The notes: a model not told the origin generated them from the sequence alone. Shown: positions 25,565 to 34,585, counted from the first letter of the stretch. The stretch: 64,000 bases of DNA from Actinomycetota bacterium (GCA_020161845.1 JAIUNK010000016.1:1-64000), one strand, 5' to 3'. Numbers and translations are program-made.

Positions 25565-27067
25565 TCAGGTCCCGCAGTAGGTGACGTAAGGCCCCGCGTC
25601 GTCGGGGGCCGGCCCGGCCAGATCGGCATCGCCGGCCCGCTCGTCGTACGGCTGCGACACCGCCGCCAGCAGCCGCTCGAAGGGCGCCAGATCGCCGGAC
25701 CGGGCCGCGTCCAGGGCCTCCTCGACGCGGTGGTTGCGCGGGATGAAGAGCGGGTTGACCCGGTTCATGGCGGTCGCGACGGCAGCGCGCGCGGCCGGGT
25801 CGGTGGGCAGCAGCGCGTCGCGGCGCGCGGCCCAGGCGTCGTACGCCGCGGGCTCGGGGAACAGCTCGCGCGCCGTGCCGGCGACCAACGCCCGGAAGAA
25901 GCCGGTGTAGTCGACCCGTTGCGCCTCCAGCAGGGTGAACAGGTCCTCGGCCAGCGCCTCATCCGGCGCCGGCAGGCCGAGCTTGGCCGCCATCCCGGCG
26001 CCGACCCGGCGCTGGTAGTGCGGCCCGAACTCCCCGAGCACCTCGGTCACCGCGGCGACCGCCGCGTCGGCGTCATCGGCCGCGACCTCGCCCGCGGCCT
26101 CTCCCGCCGCCTCGCCCCCAGCGTCGGACCCGTCCTCCGCGACCAGCAGCGGGATCAGCGTCTCGGCGAACCGGGCGAGATTCCACAGCGCCACGGAGGG
26201 TTGGTTGCCGTAGGCATAGCGGCCGCCGTCGTCGATCGAGCTGAAGACCGCCGCGCGATCGAACCGGTCCAGGAAGGCGCACGGGCCGTAGTCGATCGTC
26301 TCGCCGCTGATCGTCATGTTGTCGGTGTTCATCACCCCGTGCACGAACCCGACGAGCATCCACTGCGCGACCAGGTCGGCCTGGGCGCGCACCACCTCGC
26401 CGAGCAGCGCGAGCACCGGCCGCTCGGCGTGCGCCGCCGCAGGGTAGTGCCGCTCAATCGCGTAATCGGCGAGTGCTTGCAGGAGGTTGCGGTCGCCGGT
26501 GAAGGCGGCGTACTGGAAGGTGCCGACCCGCAGATGGCTCGCCGCGACCCGACAGAGCACCGCACCGGGCTCCGGCCCGCGGCGCAGCACCGCCTCCCCG
26601 GTGGCGACGACGGACAGCCCCCGCGTCGTGGGGATGCCCAGGGCGTGCATGGCCTCCCCGATCAGGTACTCCCGCAGCATCGGCCCGATGACCGCCTTGC
26701 CATCGCCGCCGCGGGAGAACCGGGTGCGGCCCGAGCCCTTCAGGTGCAGGTCGACGCGCCGCCCACCCGGGTCGACCAGTTCACCGACGAGCAGGGCCCG
26801 CCCGTCGCCGAGTTGCGGCTGGTACCGGCCGAACTGGTGCCCGGCGTAGGCCTGCGCGAAGGTCGGTACGGCGTCGCCCAGCCGGCCCGTCAGGAGCGCC
26901 GGATCCGCCCGCAACTCCTCGGCGTCGAGGCCCAGCGCGGCGGCGAGCGGCTCGTTGAGGACGAGCAACCGCGGGTCGGGGGCCGGATCCGCGCGCCAGG
27001 GCACCGACAGCCGCGGCACGGCCGCCGCGTAGCTCTGCTCCAAGCGCCCCAGCCACGATCCGGACAT
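25565..27067 (-). CDS. selO: Protein adenylyltransferase SelO
   Basis: The 500-residue pseudokinase-fold enzyme of the SelO/YdiU family transfers AMP from ATP to Ser, Thr or Tyr of redox-related proteins. Family features are YAGHQFGRYQPQLGDGRA near residue 75, LKGSGRTRFSRGGDGKAVIG near 117, IPTTRGLSVVATGE, and the metal-binding segment GVMNTDNMTISGETIDYGPC near 250. It lacks the C-terminal selenocysteine of animal enzymes, as expected in bacteria. The start is ATG 27067. It lies 10 bases after the deaminase gene, so the two form a probable operon. Confidence 0.92.
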   Translation of the reverse strand: MSGSWLGRLEQSYAAAVPRLSVPWRADPAPDPRLLVLNEPLAAALGLDAEELRADPALLTGRLGDAVPTFAQAYAGHQFGRYQPQLGDGRALLVGELVDPGGRRVDLHLKGSGRTRFSRGGDGKAVIGPMLREYLIGEAMHALGIPTTRGLSVVATGEAVLRRGPEPGAVLCRVAASHLRVGTFQYAAFTGDRNLLQALADYAIERHYPAAAHAERPVLALLGEVVRAQADLVAQWMLVGFVHGVMNTDNMTISGETIDYGPCAFLDRFDRAAVFSSIDDGGRYAYGNQPSVALWNLARFAETLIPLLVAEDGSDAGGEAAGEAAGEVAADDADAAVAAVTEVLGEFGPHYQRRVGAGMAAKLGLPAPDEALAEDLFTLLEAQRVDYTGFFRALVAGTARELFPEPAAYDAWAARRDALLPTDPAARAAVATAMNRVNPLFIPRNHRVEEALDAARSGDLAPFERLLAAVSQPYDERAGDADLAGPAPDDAGPYVTYCGT

Positions 27068-27077
27068 GGTGGTCAGG

Positions 27078-27563
27078 CTACGGGCGCCCGCCGAGCCTGG
27101 CCACGTGGAGGGCGCGCACCCGCTGCGCCAGCTCCGGGTCGGGACCGTCGACCACGACACCGGGCACGATCGCCTGGATCGGCAGGGTCTGCACCGGCCC
27201 GGGTGGTACGCCGAGCGCGGTCAGCCACTCGCTGAGCTGGGCCGATGAGCTGGCGTAGACAATGCGCCCCAGCCCCACCCAGCCGTGCGCCGCCGAGCAC
27301 ATCGGGCAGTGTTCCCCGGAGGTGTAGACGGTCGCCGCGGCCCGGTCCGCCGGGCTCAGATGCTGGGCGGCCCAGCGGGCGATCGCGAATTCGGGATGCT
27401 GGGTGTGATCTCCGCCGGCGACGTGATTGTGGTCCTCGAAGAGCACCTCGCCGCCTGCGGCGACGAGAACCGACCCGAACGGCTCGTCGCCGCAGGCCAG
27501 GGCCGCCTCGGCCAGTTCGACGGCGCGGATCAGAGGGGGACGGTCGGCGGCACAGATCGGCAT
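27078..27563 (-). CDS. Nucleoside/nucleobase deaminase (CDA fold)
   Basis: This 161-residue zinc deaminase is of the tRNA-adenosine/guanine deaminase type. The zinc His-Glu motif appears as HPEFA near residue 56 instead of the common HAE, and the paired cysteines as GEHCPMCSAAH near 87. Both metal ligands and the catalytic Glu are therefore present. The protein should deaminate a purine or pyrimidine ring; the substrate is unknown. It leads the short operon with selO and is transcribed away from the PatA-like gene. Confidence 0.8.
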   Translation of the reverse strand: MPICAADRPPLIRAVELAEAALACGDEPFGSVLVAAGGEVLFEDHNHVAGGDHTQHPEFAIARWAAQHLSPADRAAATVYTSGEHCPMCSAAHGWVGLGRIVYASSSAQLSEWLTALGVPPGPVQTLPIQAIVPGVVVDGPDPELAQRVRALHVARLGGRP

Positions 27564-27617
27564 CCGGCTACCTTACGGGGTGCGTGTCGCGGCCGGGGCG
27601 CGTGTCAAAATGGCCGG

Positions 27618-30458
27618 GTGACCTCGGCAGACCCCCGTCCCAGCCCGCTCGCCACGGGGTGGGGGCCGCCGCCGGCAGCGGGGCGGGGCTACGTGCCGCA
27701 CTGGGAGGCCGACATCCTGCTGGCCGACGGCCAGGCCGCCCACCTGCGCCCGCTCGGACCGCGGGACGAACCGGCCCTGGAGACCTTTTGGGCCGCGCTG
27801 TCGCCGAAGACCCAATACTTCCGTTTCTTCGCGGCGCACCCGAGCCTGAAACCCGCGGACCGGGAGCGCTTCCTGCAGGCCGACCACCAGAACCGGGTCG
27901 TGCTCGGGGTCTTCACCGGCCCCGATCTGGTGGCGATCGGCGACTTCACCCGGACCGGCGACACCGAGGCTGAGGTGGCCTTCGTCGTCATCGACACCCT
28001 GCACGGCTACGGCGTCGGGGGGCTGTTGCTGGAACACCTCGCGCAGATCGCCCGAGAGCTGGGGGTGACCCGGCTCACGGCCGAGGTGCTGCCCGACAAC
28101 GACCGGATGATCCGGTCCTTCCGTGCCGCCGGCTACGCGATGCGGACCACCCTCACCGGGGACTCGCTGCACTTCGCCTTCCCGGTCAAGCCCACCGACA
28201 CCTCGATGGCGGTGATGGCGGCCCGGGAACAGCGGGCCGAGGCCAGCTCCATGCGGCGGGTGTTCCAGGCCCGCACGGTGGCCGTGATCGGCGGCACGAG
28301 TCGACGCAGCTCCACCGGTCGACGGCTGCTGCGCAACGTGCTGGCGAGTGAGTTCGACGGCCGGGTCTACCTGGTCAATCCGTCGATCGAGGCCGCCTTC
28401 GGCGTACCGGCCTATCCGTCCGTGCTCGATCTGCCCGAGCCCGTCGACCTCGCCGTGATCGCGGTCCGGGCCGAGTTGGTGCCGCAGATCGTCGCGGACT
28501 GCGCAGCGAAGAAGGTGCACGCGGTGCTGGTCGTCTCGATCGGATATGCCGAGGCCGGTCCGGCGGGGGCATGGCGCCAGGCCGCGCTGCTGGCGCAGTG
28601 CCGCAGCGCGGGCATCCGGCTGATCGGCCCGTGCGCGCTGGGGATCATGAATCCGGCCGGCAACGCCCTGAACGCGTCGATGTGTGACGTCCAGCCCGAG
28701 CCCGGCCCGGTCGGATTCTTCTGTCAGTCGGGGCCGCTCAGCCTGACCGCCCTGCGGATGCTGGTCGACCGCGGGCTCGGCGTGTCGAGTTTCGTCTCGG
28801 CGGGCAACCGGGCCGACGTGTCGGGCAACGACCTGCTGCAGTACTGGGACGAGGACGAGCACACCGAGGTGATCCTTGCCTATCTGGAGTCGCTCGGGAA
28901 CGCCGAGAAGTTCTCCCGGATCGCCCGTCGGGTGAGCCGCCACAAGCCGGTCGTCGTGCTCACCTCCGGGCGGGGCGGGTTCTCCCTGGGGCTGCGGCCC
29001 GAGGAACCGGCCGAGGACGCGGCCGCGGCGGGTGTGCCGTCCTCGGCGCGCGGTGACGCGGCAGTCGTCGGCAGCGCGACCGCGTCGGCGGCCGTCGTGG
29101 ATGCGATGTTCCGACAGTCCGGCGTCATCCGCGTCGACCACATCGAGCACCTTTACGACGTCGCCCAGGTGTTGGTGCGCCAGCCGCTGCCGCCGGGCAA
29201 TCGGCTCGCCATCGTGGGGGATTCGCCGGAGCTGACGATCATCGCCGCCGACGTGGCCACGCAGGCGGGGTTCGCGACCCGGGCCACCTGGCTGGGCCTG
29301 GGCGACCTGTCAGCGGCGGGCTATGAGGAGAAGTTGCGCGAGGCGATGGACGACCCGGAGGTCGACGCGGTGTTGGCCGTGTTCGTGCCGGCGCCCGCCG
29401 AGACCGAGGTCGCGCTGGACGACATCCGCGCCGCGATCGCCAGCCACGGCGCGCACCCTGTCAAGCCGGTCCTGGCCGTCGTCTCCGGCGGGGATTGCGA
29501 CCAGAACCTGCACCTGTCCGCCGATCCGCTTGGGGCTGACCGGCCGCGCACTGACGGGGGCGCGCGCAGCGTGCGGACCCCTCGGGCGTTGCGCGGCACG
29601 GTGCCCGTCTACCCCGGTCCGGAACGGGCGATCCTCGCCCTCGCCAAGGCGTGGGATTACGCGCAGTGGCGGACCCGCGCCGAGGCCAAGCTGCCGATGC
29701 TGGCCGATGTGCTGCCGGCGGAGGCGGCGGCGCTCGTCGCGGGCGTCCTGGCCGCGACCCCCGACGGCCGCAGCCTCACCGACGAGGAGGTCATGGCCCT
29801 GCTGGGCTTCTATGGGGTGCCGGTGCTGCCCTACCGCCGGGTCTCCGATCTGGCCGAGGCGGTCGCGGCGGCCGAGGAGCTGGGCTGGGAGATCGCGGTC
29901 AAGGTCACCAACCCGGGCCAGGCGGACGCCTCGGCGCAGCGCGTCTGGGCGCAGATCGTGGACGAGAACGAGCTGGCCGTGGCGTGGCGGCAGCTGACGG
30001 AGACCTTCGGGGACGCCGCCGCGGCGCGGGTCGTCGTCCAGGCCCGCGGCGGCGCCGGCATGCACGTCTCGATCAGCGGGTGCGAGGACCGCAACCTGGG
30101 CCCCGTGCTCTCGTTCAGCATCGCGGCGCCGGCGGCGAAGATCCTGTACGACGTGAGCTACCGCCTCACCCCCTTGTCGCGGGCCGACGCCGCCGCCATG
30201 CTGCGCGAGGTCCGGTTGGCGCCGATGCTGACCGGTGCCACCGGCTTCCCGGCGCGTGACGTCGCCGCCGTCGAGGAGCTGCTGCTGCGGATCGCGGCGC
30301 TGAAGGAATCCCAGCCGGACGTGGATTGGATCGACGTCGAGGTGCTGGCGCACGAGACCGGCTGCTCCGTGGTCGGCGCTCGCGTGCGGGTGCGCCACCC
30401 CGACCCGCGGCCCGGCGTCTACGCCCGCCGGCTCAGCTCCTCACCGGACGGCATCTGA
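27618..30458 (+). CDS. PatA-like protein lysine acetyltransferase (GNAT plus acyl-CoA-synthetase-like body)
   Basis: The 946-residue protein has an N-terminal GNAT domain (about residues 25-195; VDTLHGYGVGG-type acetyl-CoA loop at about 130). It is followed by a CoA-binding domain (about 225-320), ADP-forming acyl-CoA ligase domains and an ATP-grasp domain (about 715-946). Such proteins acetylate acyl-CoA synthetases and switch them off. GNAT-first order is that of the Streptomyces PatA type, the reverse of Salmonella Pat. The phospho-histidine segment is degenerate (PSSARGDAA where SSHTG is expected), so ligase activity is probably lost. The start is GTG 27618. Likely clients include the acyl-CoA ligases at 41970 and 49500, by inference. 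Confidence 0.88.
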   Translation: MTSADPRPSPLATGWGPPPAAGRGYVPHWEADILLADGQAAHLRPLGPRDEPALETFWAALSPKTQYFRFFAAHPSLKPADRERFLQADHQNRVVLGVFTGPDLVAIGDFTRTGDTEAEVAFVVIDTLHGYGVGGLLLEHLAQIARELGVTRLTAEVLPDNDRMIRSFRAAGYAMRTTLTGDSLHFAFPVKPTDTSMAVMAAREQRAEASSMRRVFQARTVAVIGGTSRRSSTGRRLLRNVLASEFDGRVYLVNPSIEAAFGVPAYPSVLDLPEPVDLAVIAVRAELVPQIVADCAAKKVHAVLVVSIGYAEAGPAGAWRQAALLAQCRSAGIRLIGPCALGIMNPAGNALNASMCDVQPEPGPVGFFCQSGPLSLTALRMLVDRGLGVSSFVSAGNRADVSGNDLLQYWDEDEHTEVILAYLESLGNAEKFSRIARRVSRHKPVVVLTSGRGGFSLGLRPEEPAEDAAAAGVPSSARGDAAVVGSATASAAVVDAMFRQSGVIRVDHIEHLYDVAQVLVRQPLPPGNRLAIVGDSPELTIIAADVATQAGFATRATWLGLGDLSAAGYEEKLREAMDDPEVDAVLAVFVPAPAETEVALDDIRAAIASHGAHPVKPVLAVVSGGDCDQNLHLSADPLGADRPRTDGGARSVRTPRALRGTVPVYPGPERAILALAKAWDYAQWRTRAEAKLPMLADVLPAEAAALVAGVLAATPDGRSLTDEEVMALLGFYGVPVLPYRRVSDLAEAVAAAEELGWEIAVKVTNPGQADASAQRVWAQIVDENELAVAWRQLTETFGDAAAARVVVQARGGAGMHVSISGCEDRNLGPVLSFSIAAPAAKILYDVSYRLTPLSRADAAAMLREVRLAPMLTGATGFPARDVAAVEELLLRIAALKESQPDVDWIDVEVLAHETGCSVVGARVRVRHPDPRPGVYARRLSSSPDGI

Positions 30459-30474
30459 CCTCGCTCGCCAAGTC

Positions 30475-30504
30475 TTGACGCGCAATTGCGTTGTCCATAG
30501 ACAA
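30475..30504 (+). promoter_or_regulatory. Promoter with two adjacent palindromes
   Basis: A TTGACG box (30475-30480) and TAGACA (30498-30503) are 17 bases apart, a plausible -35/-10 pair for the small gene at 30546. Between and over them lie two perfect palindromes: CGCAATTGCG (30481-30490) and TTGTC-CATA-GACAA (30491-30504). Their position suggests operators for a repressor. The protein is unknown. Confidence 0.5.
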
Positions 30505-30545
30505 TTCTCACGCGCATCCCAGGAATCACGCGCAAACTTGCGGTC

Positions 30546-30725
30546 ATGGACCGCGGCGGACAACGGCGACCGGGCGGGGCTCGACTCCGTTCCCTCGTGC
30601 ATCAACTGGCGAACAGCGAGGACGAGTTGCGCAGGTCCACCGAGGACGACCCGCTCCGGCGCGGCCGGATCCTGCGGCACCAGCAGGAACTGATCGCGCA
30701 GCTGCGCACCGACCGGCCCAGCTGA
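30546..30725 (+). CDS. Small hypothetical protein, 59 residues
   Basis: ATG 30546 opens a 59-codon frame reading MDRGGQRRPGGARLRSLVHQ and continuing with charged helical sequence rich in Arg and Glu (LANSEDELRRSTEDDPLRR). It ends 28 bases before the DNA ligase gene and follows a good promoter. It has no recognised domain. Its helical, charged character would suit a small DNA- or protein-binding factor made together with the ligase. Confidence 0.5.
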   Translation: MDRGGQRRPGGARLRSLVHQLANSEDELRRSTEDDPLRRGRILRHQQELIAQLRTDRPS

Positions 30726-30752
30726 ACCCCGGTCCCGGGTCACACTGGGACG

Positions 30753-31742
30753 GTGCCGGCCCTCGACGACCTCCCCGTGATCGCGCCCATGCTGGCCACC
30801 GCCGCCACCGTGCCCGACCTCGGTGACCCAGAACGGTGGGCCTACGAGGTCAAGTGGGACGGTTATCGGGCAGTGGCCGCCGTCGTCGGAGACCGCCCGG
30901 GGGTGCCCGGCCGGGCCCGGCTGCGCAGCCGCTCCGGGCAGGACTTCACCGCCACCTATCCCGAGCTGGGCGAACTGCCCACCCTGCTGGCCGGCCATGA
31001 CGCCGTCCTCGACGGGGAGATCGTCGCCCTGGACGCCCAGGGCCGCTCCGACTTCGGCCGACTGCAGCACCGCGGCACCCCGGCCGGGGGGATTCGGGTG
31101 CACTACCTGGCGTTCGACGCCCTGTTCGTCGACGGGGTCTCGCTGCTCGCCGAGCCCTATCCCCGGCGCCGCGAGATCCTCCAGGCGCTGCTGCCCGCCG
31201 GCGCCCACGCGCAGGTCCCGACCACCTTCGGCAGCGATCTCGAGGTAGCGCTGCAGGTGAGCCGGTCGTTGCGCCTGGAGGGGATCGTCGCCAAACGACT
31301 CGACGGTGCCTATCTGCCCGGCCGCCGGTCCCGGACCTGGCTGAAGATCAAGCACCTGCGCACCCAGGAGGTCGTCGTCGTCGGCTGGACCCCGGGCACC
31401 GGCCGACGCGCCGGCACCATGGGAGCGCTGCTACTGGCCCTGCCCGTGCGGCTGCCGGATCCAGCGGTCGGCACCGGCTGGGACTACGTCGGCAAGGTCG
31501 GGACGGGGTTCACCGACCGCGCCCTGGAGGAGATCCGCGCGGAGCTGACACCGCTGGAGCGCACCACACCCGCCGTACCGGCCGTCCCCCGCGCCGACGC
31601 CCGCGAGGCGCACTGGGTGGAGCCGGCCCGGGTGGGCGAGGTCAGCTACGCCGAGTGGACCGGCGCCGGGCGGCTGCGGCACCCCGTGTGGCGGGGCTGG
31701 CGGCCGGACAAGAGCCCGGAGGCCGTACGTCGAGAGCCGTGA
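30753..31742 (+). CDS. ATP-dependent DNA ligase (LigD-ligase-domain type)
   Basis: The 329-residue ligase has a nucleotidyltransferase and OB fold but no polymerase or nuclease domain. Motif I is KWDGYR near residue 34 (the adenylated Lys). Others visible are DGEIVALD (III-like), EGIVAKRLDG (IV) and WLKIKHL (V). Stand-alone proteins like this are common in actinobacteria beside full-length LigD and serve backup DNA repair or stationary-phase repair. The GTG start at 30753 is close behind the small gene. The 3' end overlaps a hairpin of perfect 12-base arms. Confidence 0.9.
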   Translation: MPALDDLPVIAPMLATAATVPDLGDPERWAYEVKWDGYRAVAAVVGDRPGVPGRARLRSRSGQDFTATYPELGELPTLLAGHDAVLDGEIVALDAQGRSDFGRLQHRGTPAGGIRVHYLAFDALFVDGVSLLAEPYPRRREILQALLPAGAHAQVPTTFGSDLEVALQVSRSLRLEGIVAKRLDGAYLPGRRSRTWLKIKHLRTQEVVVVGWTPGTGRRAGTMGALLLALPVRLPDPAVGTGWDYVGKVGTGFTDRALEEIRAELTPLERTTPAVPAVPRADAREAHWVEPARVGEVSYAEWTGAGRLRHPVWRGWRPDKSPEAVRREP

Positions 31743-31759
31743 GCACCCGACGTACGGCC
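31721..31759 (+). terminator. Hairpin overlapping the end of the ligase gene
   Basis: GGCCGTACGTCG and CGACGTACGGCC form perfect 12-base arms around a 15-base loop. The left arm is inside the last codons of the ligase gene and the right arm is past its stop. The convergent gene ends at 31807. A two-way terminator is likely. Confidence 0.65.
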
Positions 31760-31806
31760 TGGGTCGCCGTGCGCCGCAACCGCGTTCGCGGGTTTAGCTG
31801 GCGGTT

Positions 31807-32667
31807 CTAGGAGGAGTAGTCGTAGAAGCCGCGGCCGGTCTTCTTGCCGAGGAAGCCGGCGTCGACGAGGCGGTTGAGCAGCGGCGGCGGGGCGTACATG
31901 GGGTCCTTGAACTCGTTGAACATCCCCAGCGTGGCGCCGCGCACGGTGTCGAGACCGATGTTGTCGATGAGTTCCAGCGGGCCCATGGGGTGCCCGCAGC
32001 CGAGCCGCATGCCCTTGTCGATGTCCGCCGCGGTCGCGTGGCCGCCCTCGAGGAGCCGGATGGCGCTCATCATGTAGGGCACCAGCAGCACGTTCACGAC
32101 GAAGCCGGGCCGGTCCGGGGCCTCGATGACCTCCTTGCCGAGCCCGTCGCGGACGAACACCAGGGCGCGCTCCTTGGCCTCGTCGGCGGTGGCCAGCGAG
32201 GGGATGACCTCGACCAGCTTCATCAGCGGCACGGGGGAGAAGAAGTGCAGGCCCACGGTCCACTCCGGCCGGCCGGCGGCGGTGCCGAGCCGGATGATCT
32301 GCAGCGAGCTGGTGTTGGAGGCCAAGATCGCGTCGGGCCGCTGCACGATCTCGCCGAGCTTGCGGAACAGCGCATCCTTGGCGTCCGCGTTTTCGGTGGC
32401 CGCCTCGATGACGATGTCCGCATCGGCCGCCGCGTCGATGGAGCCGGAGAAGGTCAACAGGCCCATCGCGGCGTCCGCGTCCTCCTGGGCGAGCTTGCCC
32501 TTGGCGATCGCGCGGCCCATCGACTTCTCGACGCGCCCCTTGGCGGCCGCGGCCGCCTCGTCGGAGATGTCGGTGACGACCGTGGTGATCCCGCGGCGGG
32601 CCGCGACCTCCGCGATGCCCGATCCCATCAGCCCACCGCCGACGACCGCCAGCTTGTTCTCGCCCAT
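31807..32667 (-). CDS. 3-hydroxyacyl-CoA (3-hydroxybutyryl-CoA) dehydrogenase
   Basis: The 286-residue enzyme oxidises 3-hydroxyacyl-CoA with NAD. Visible are the cofactor site VVGGGLMGSGIAEVAARRG at residue 8 and VIEAATENADAKDALF near 87. Also visible are SNTSSLQIIRLGTA near 117 and the catalytic HFFSPVPLMKLVEVI (His near 141), followed by DRPGFVVNVLLVPYM and CGHPMGPLELIDNIGLDT. The length suits a single-function dehydrogenase of the butyrate/valerate or PHB route, not the large FadB/FadJ type. It starts at ATG 32667 (MGENKL). Confidence 0.92.
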   Translation of the reverse strand: MGENKLAVVGGGLMGSGIAEVAARRGITTVVTDISDEAAAAAKGRVEKSMGRAIAKGKLAQEDADAAMGLLTFSGSIDAAADADIVIEAATENADAKDALFRKLGEIVQRPDAILASNTSSLQIIRLGTAAGRPEWTVGLHFFSPVPLMKLVEVIPSLATADEAKERALVFVRDGLGKEVIEAPDRPGFVVNVLLVPYMMSAIRLLEGGHATAADIDKGMRLGCGHPMGPLELIDNIGLDTVRGATLGMFNEFKDPMYAPPPLLNRLVDAGFLGKKTGRGFYDYSS

Positions 32668-32765
32668 GCCTGCCTCCCGCAGTTCAACTCGGCTGCCTCC
32701 ATCGAGCGCAAGCCTGCCGTGCCACGGCGGTCCGCGGGGCTGTGTCGACCGTGGCGTTGGCCTCA

Positions 32766-32890
32766 GGCGTCCCGCGCGACGATCAATACCCCCGATTTCG
32801 GGCCCAACAGGGGCCACTTTCGGCTCTCCTGACACATCTGTGGGTCAGGAGAGCCCCATTTTCGAGGTATTGATCGTTCCCGGGGACGCC
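32766..32890. repeat. 125-base nested palindromic element
   Basis: Outer arms of 25 bases (32766-32790 and 32866-32890) match at about 20 positions. Both share GGCGTCCC at the outside and ACGATCAATACC at the inside. Inside them lies a second perfect pair, GGCTCTCCTGAC and GTCAGGAGAGCC with a 10-base loop (32822-32855), and a short GGCCC/GGGCC hairpin at 32801-32815. The element sits between two minus-strand genes and contains no gene. It may be a terminator or a small non-autonomous mobile element. Confidence 0.8.
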
Positions 32891-32921
32891 GACGACCGCC
32901 GATCGGGCTGGCAGGGGCGGC

Positions 32922-33422
32922 TCAGACCCGCGGCGGTCGGCGATAGCCGGTGCGCAGGTCTGGCCGCGAGAGCAGCCGGAAGATCACCAGCAGGACGGCG
33001 CTGAACGCGATCTGCTCGGCGATCATCCACGCCGGGTAGAGCCCTGGGATCAGGCAGGTCGTCACCGCGATCACCGGGAACACGACGCTGAACAGCCGCA
33101 GCCGCGAATAGGCCCACCAATAGCCAAGACTGGCCCGCCAGAGGAAGTAGAACAGCGTCCCGGCGATCAGGAAGATGACGATGAGCCGCCACCACACGAT
33201 GCCGGACACGGGCGCGCCCTCCACGGTCTGCAGGATGGCCTCGCCGACGGCGCCCGAACCGATGACGAAGACCACGACGAGCAGTGCCGCCACGCGGCGG
33301 AATGTCGTTCGGGTGCGGGGGTCTTCGCGGACGGACTCGGCGACGCGGTACGCCGCGTGCCGGCCGCCGCCCACTCGGTCCAACCGGCGGGCGACATCCT
33401 CGACCCACGGGCTCGTCAGCAT
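32922..33422 (-). CDS. Membrane protein of unknown function
   Basis: The 166-residue protein has four hydrophobic segments, about residues 44-66, 77-95, 108-127 and 132-150. A polar, Arg-rich N-terminus sits in the cytosol. No catalytic motif is seen. The gene is divergent from bioB and shares its promoter region, including the strong palindrome at 33468-33496, so the same regulator could control it. Role unknown; a link to biotin is only suggested by position. Confidence 0.65.
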   Translation of the reverse strand: MLTSPWVEDVARRLDRVGGGRHAAYRVAESVREDPRTRTTFRRVAALLVVVFVIGSGAVGEAILQTVEGAPVSGIVWWRLIVIFLIAGTLFYFLWRASLGYWWAYSRLRLFSVVFPVIAVTTCLIPGLYPAWMIAEQIAFSAVLLVIFRLLSRPDLRTGYRRPPRV

Positions 33423-33467
33423 GGTCCCCAGTGTGCCGGTGTCGTCCAGTCGGCGAGGTCCCGGGGC

Positions 33468-33496
33468 CGCCGACTTGAACGGCGTTCAAGTCGGCG
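33468..33496. promoter_or_regulatory. BioQ-type operator upstream of bioB
   Basis: A perfect 13-base inverted repeat flanks a 3-base GGC centre: GCCGACTTGAAC and GTTCAAGTCGGC plus one further pair. The core TGAAC-N3-GTTCA agrees with the TGAAC-N3-GTTAC type of BioQ site described in Corynebacterium. It lies 15 bases before the bioB ATG and 45 bases from the divergent membrane-protein start. No bioQ gene is in the window. Confidence 0.75.
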
Positions 33497-33511
33497 ATTA
33501 GGTTGACGCTC

Positions 33512-34585
33512 ATGGACTGCGCCACCCTGGACCGCCTCGTCGAGACCGCCTGTGCCGGTGCGACCGTCGACCCCGCCGACGCCCTCGCGGTGCTGGCCGC
33601 CGACGACGACCTGGTGCTGAGCATCGTCGCGGCCGCGGGGCGGGTGCGCCGGCACTTCTTCGGCCGCCGGGTGCTCCTGAACCACCTCGTCAACCTCAAG
33701 TCGGGGATGTGCCCGGAGGACTGCCACTACTGCAGCCAGGCGCTGAGCTCGACGGCCGACATCCCGCGCTACTCGTGGCTGTCGCCCGAGCAGATCGAGC
33801 AGTCCGTCGCGGCCGGGGTCGCCCAGGGGGCCAGCACGGTCTGCCTCGTCGCGGCGGGTCGCGGCCCGTCGCAGCGTGAGGTGGAGCGGGTCGCCGCGGC
33901 GGTGGCCGGCATCCGGCGTACCCACCCCGACGTCAAGATCTGCACCTGCCTGGGATTCCTCGACGAGACCAAGGCCGCGACGCTGGCGGACGCGGGGGCG
34001 CACCGCTACAACCACAACCTCAACACCGCCGCCGCCAACTATCCCGAGGTCTGCGCGACGCACACCTTCGCCGACCGGGTGGCCACCGTGCGGGCGGCGA
34101 CCTCGGCCGGGCTGTCGCCCTGTTCCGGGCTGATCGTGGGGCTGGGGGAGAGCGACGAGCAGTTGGTGGAGGTGGCGTATGCGCTGCGGGAGCTGGCGGT
34201 CGACTCCGTGCCGGTGAACTTCCTGCTGCCGTTCGAGGGCACGCCGCTGGCCGGCGGCCCGAGCGGGGCCGCCGCGCTCACCCCGTTGCGGGCGCTGAAG
34301 GTGCTGGCGATGGTGCGGTTCGTGCATCCGGACGTCGAGGTGCGCTGTTCGGCGGGCCGGGAACACCACCTGCGCAGCCTCCAGCCGCTCGCGCTCGAGA
34401 TCTGCACCTCGATCTTCCTCGGCGACTACCTGACGTCCGAGGGGCAGCCGGGGGCGGCGGACCTGGCGACGATCGCCGACCTGGGGTTCGAGGTCGTGGG
34501 CCGAGACGCCGATGCCGGCGAGGTCTGCTGGGGTCACGACGAGCGGGTCCTGAGCCGCCGAAGCGCCCCAGCGTCGATCACCTGA
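33512..34585 (+). CDS. bioB: Biotin synthase
   Basis: The 357-residue radical-SAM enzyme inserts sulfur into dethiobiotin in the last step of biotin synthesis. The [4Fe-4S] motif is CPEDCHYC near residue 69. Features of the family are [22 protein letters not shown] near 169 and [15 protein letters not shown] near 236, with [11 protein letters not shown] near 286. ATG 33512 is preferred to the in-frame TTG at 33503. Neighbouring bio genes are absent, which is common in actinobacteria. The operator just upstream suggests control by a biotin-responsive repressor. Confidence 0.95.
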   Translation: MDCATLDRLVETACAGATVDPADALAVLAADDDLVLSIVAAAGRVRRHFFGRRVLLNHLVNLKSGMCPEDCHYCSQALSSTADIPRYSWLSPEQIEQSVAAGVAQGASTVCLVAAGRGPSQREVERVAAAVAGIRRTHPDVKICTCLGFLDETKAATLADAGAHRYNHNLNTAAANYPEVCATHTFADRVATVRAATSAGLSPCSGLIVGLGESDEQLVEVAYALRELAVDSVPVNFLLPFEGTPLAGGPSGAAALTPLRALKVLAMVRFVHPDVEVRCSAGREHHLRSLQPLALEICTSIFLGDYLTSEGQPGAADLATIADLGFEVVGRDADAGEVCWGHDERVLSRRSAPASIT

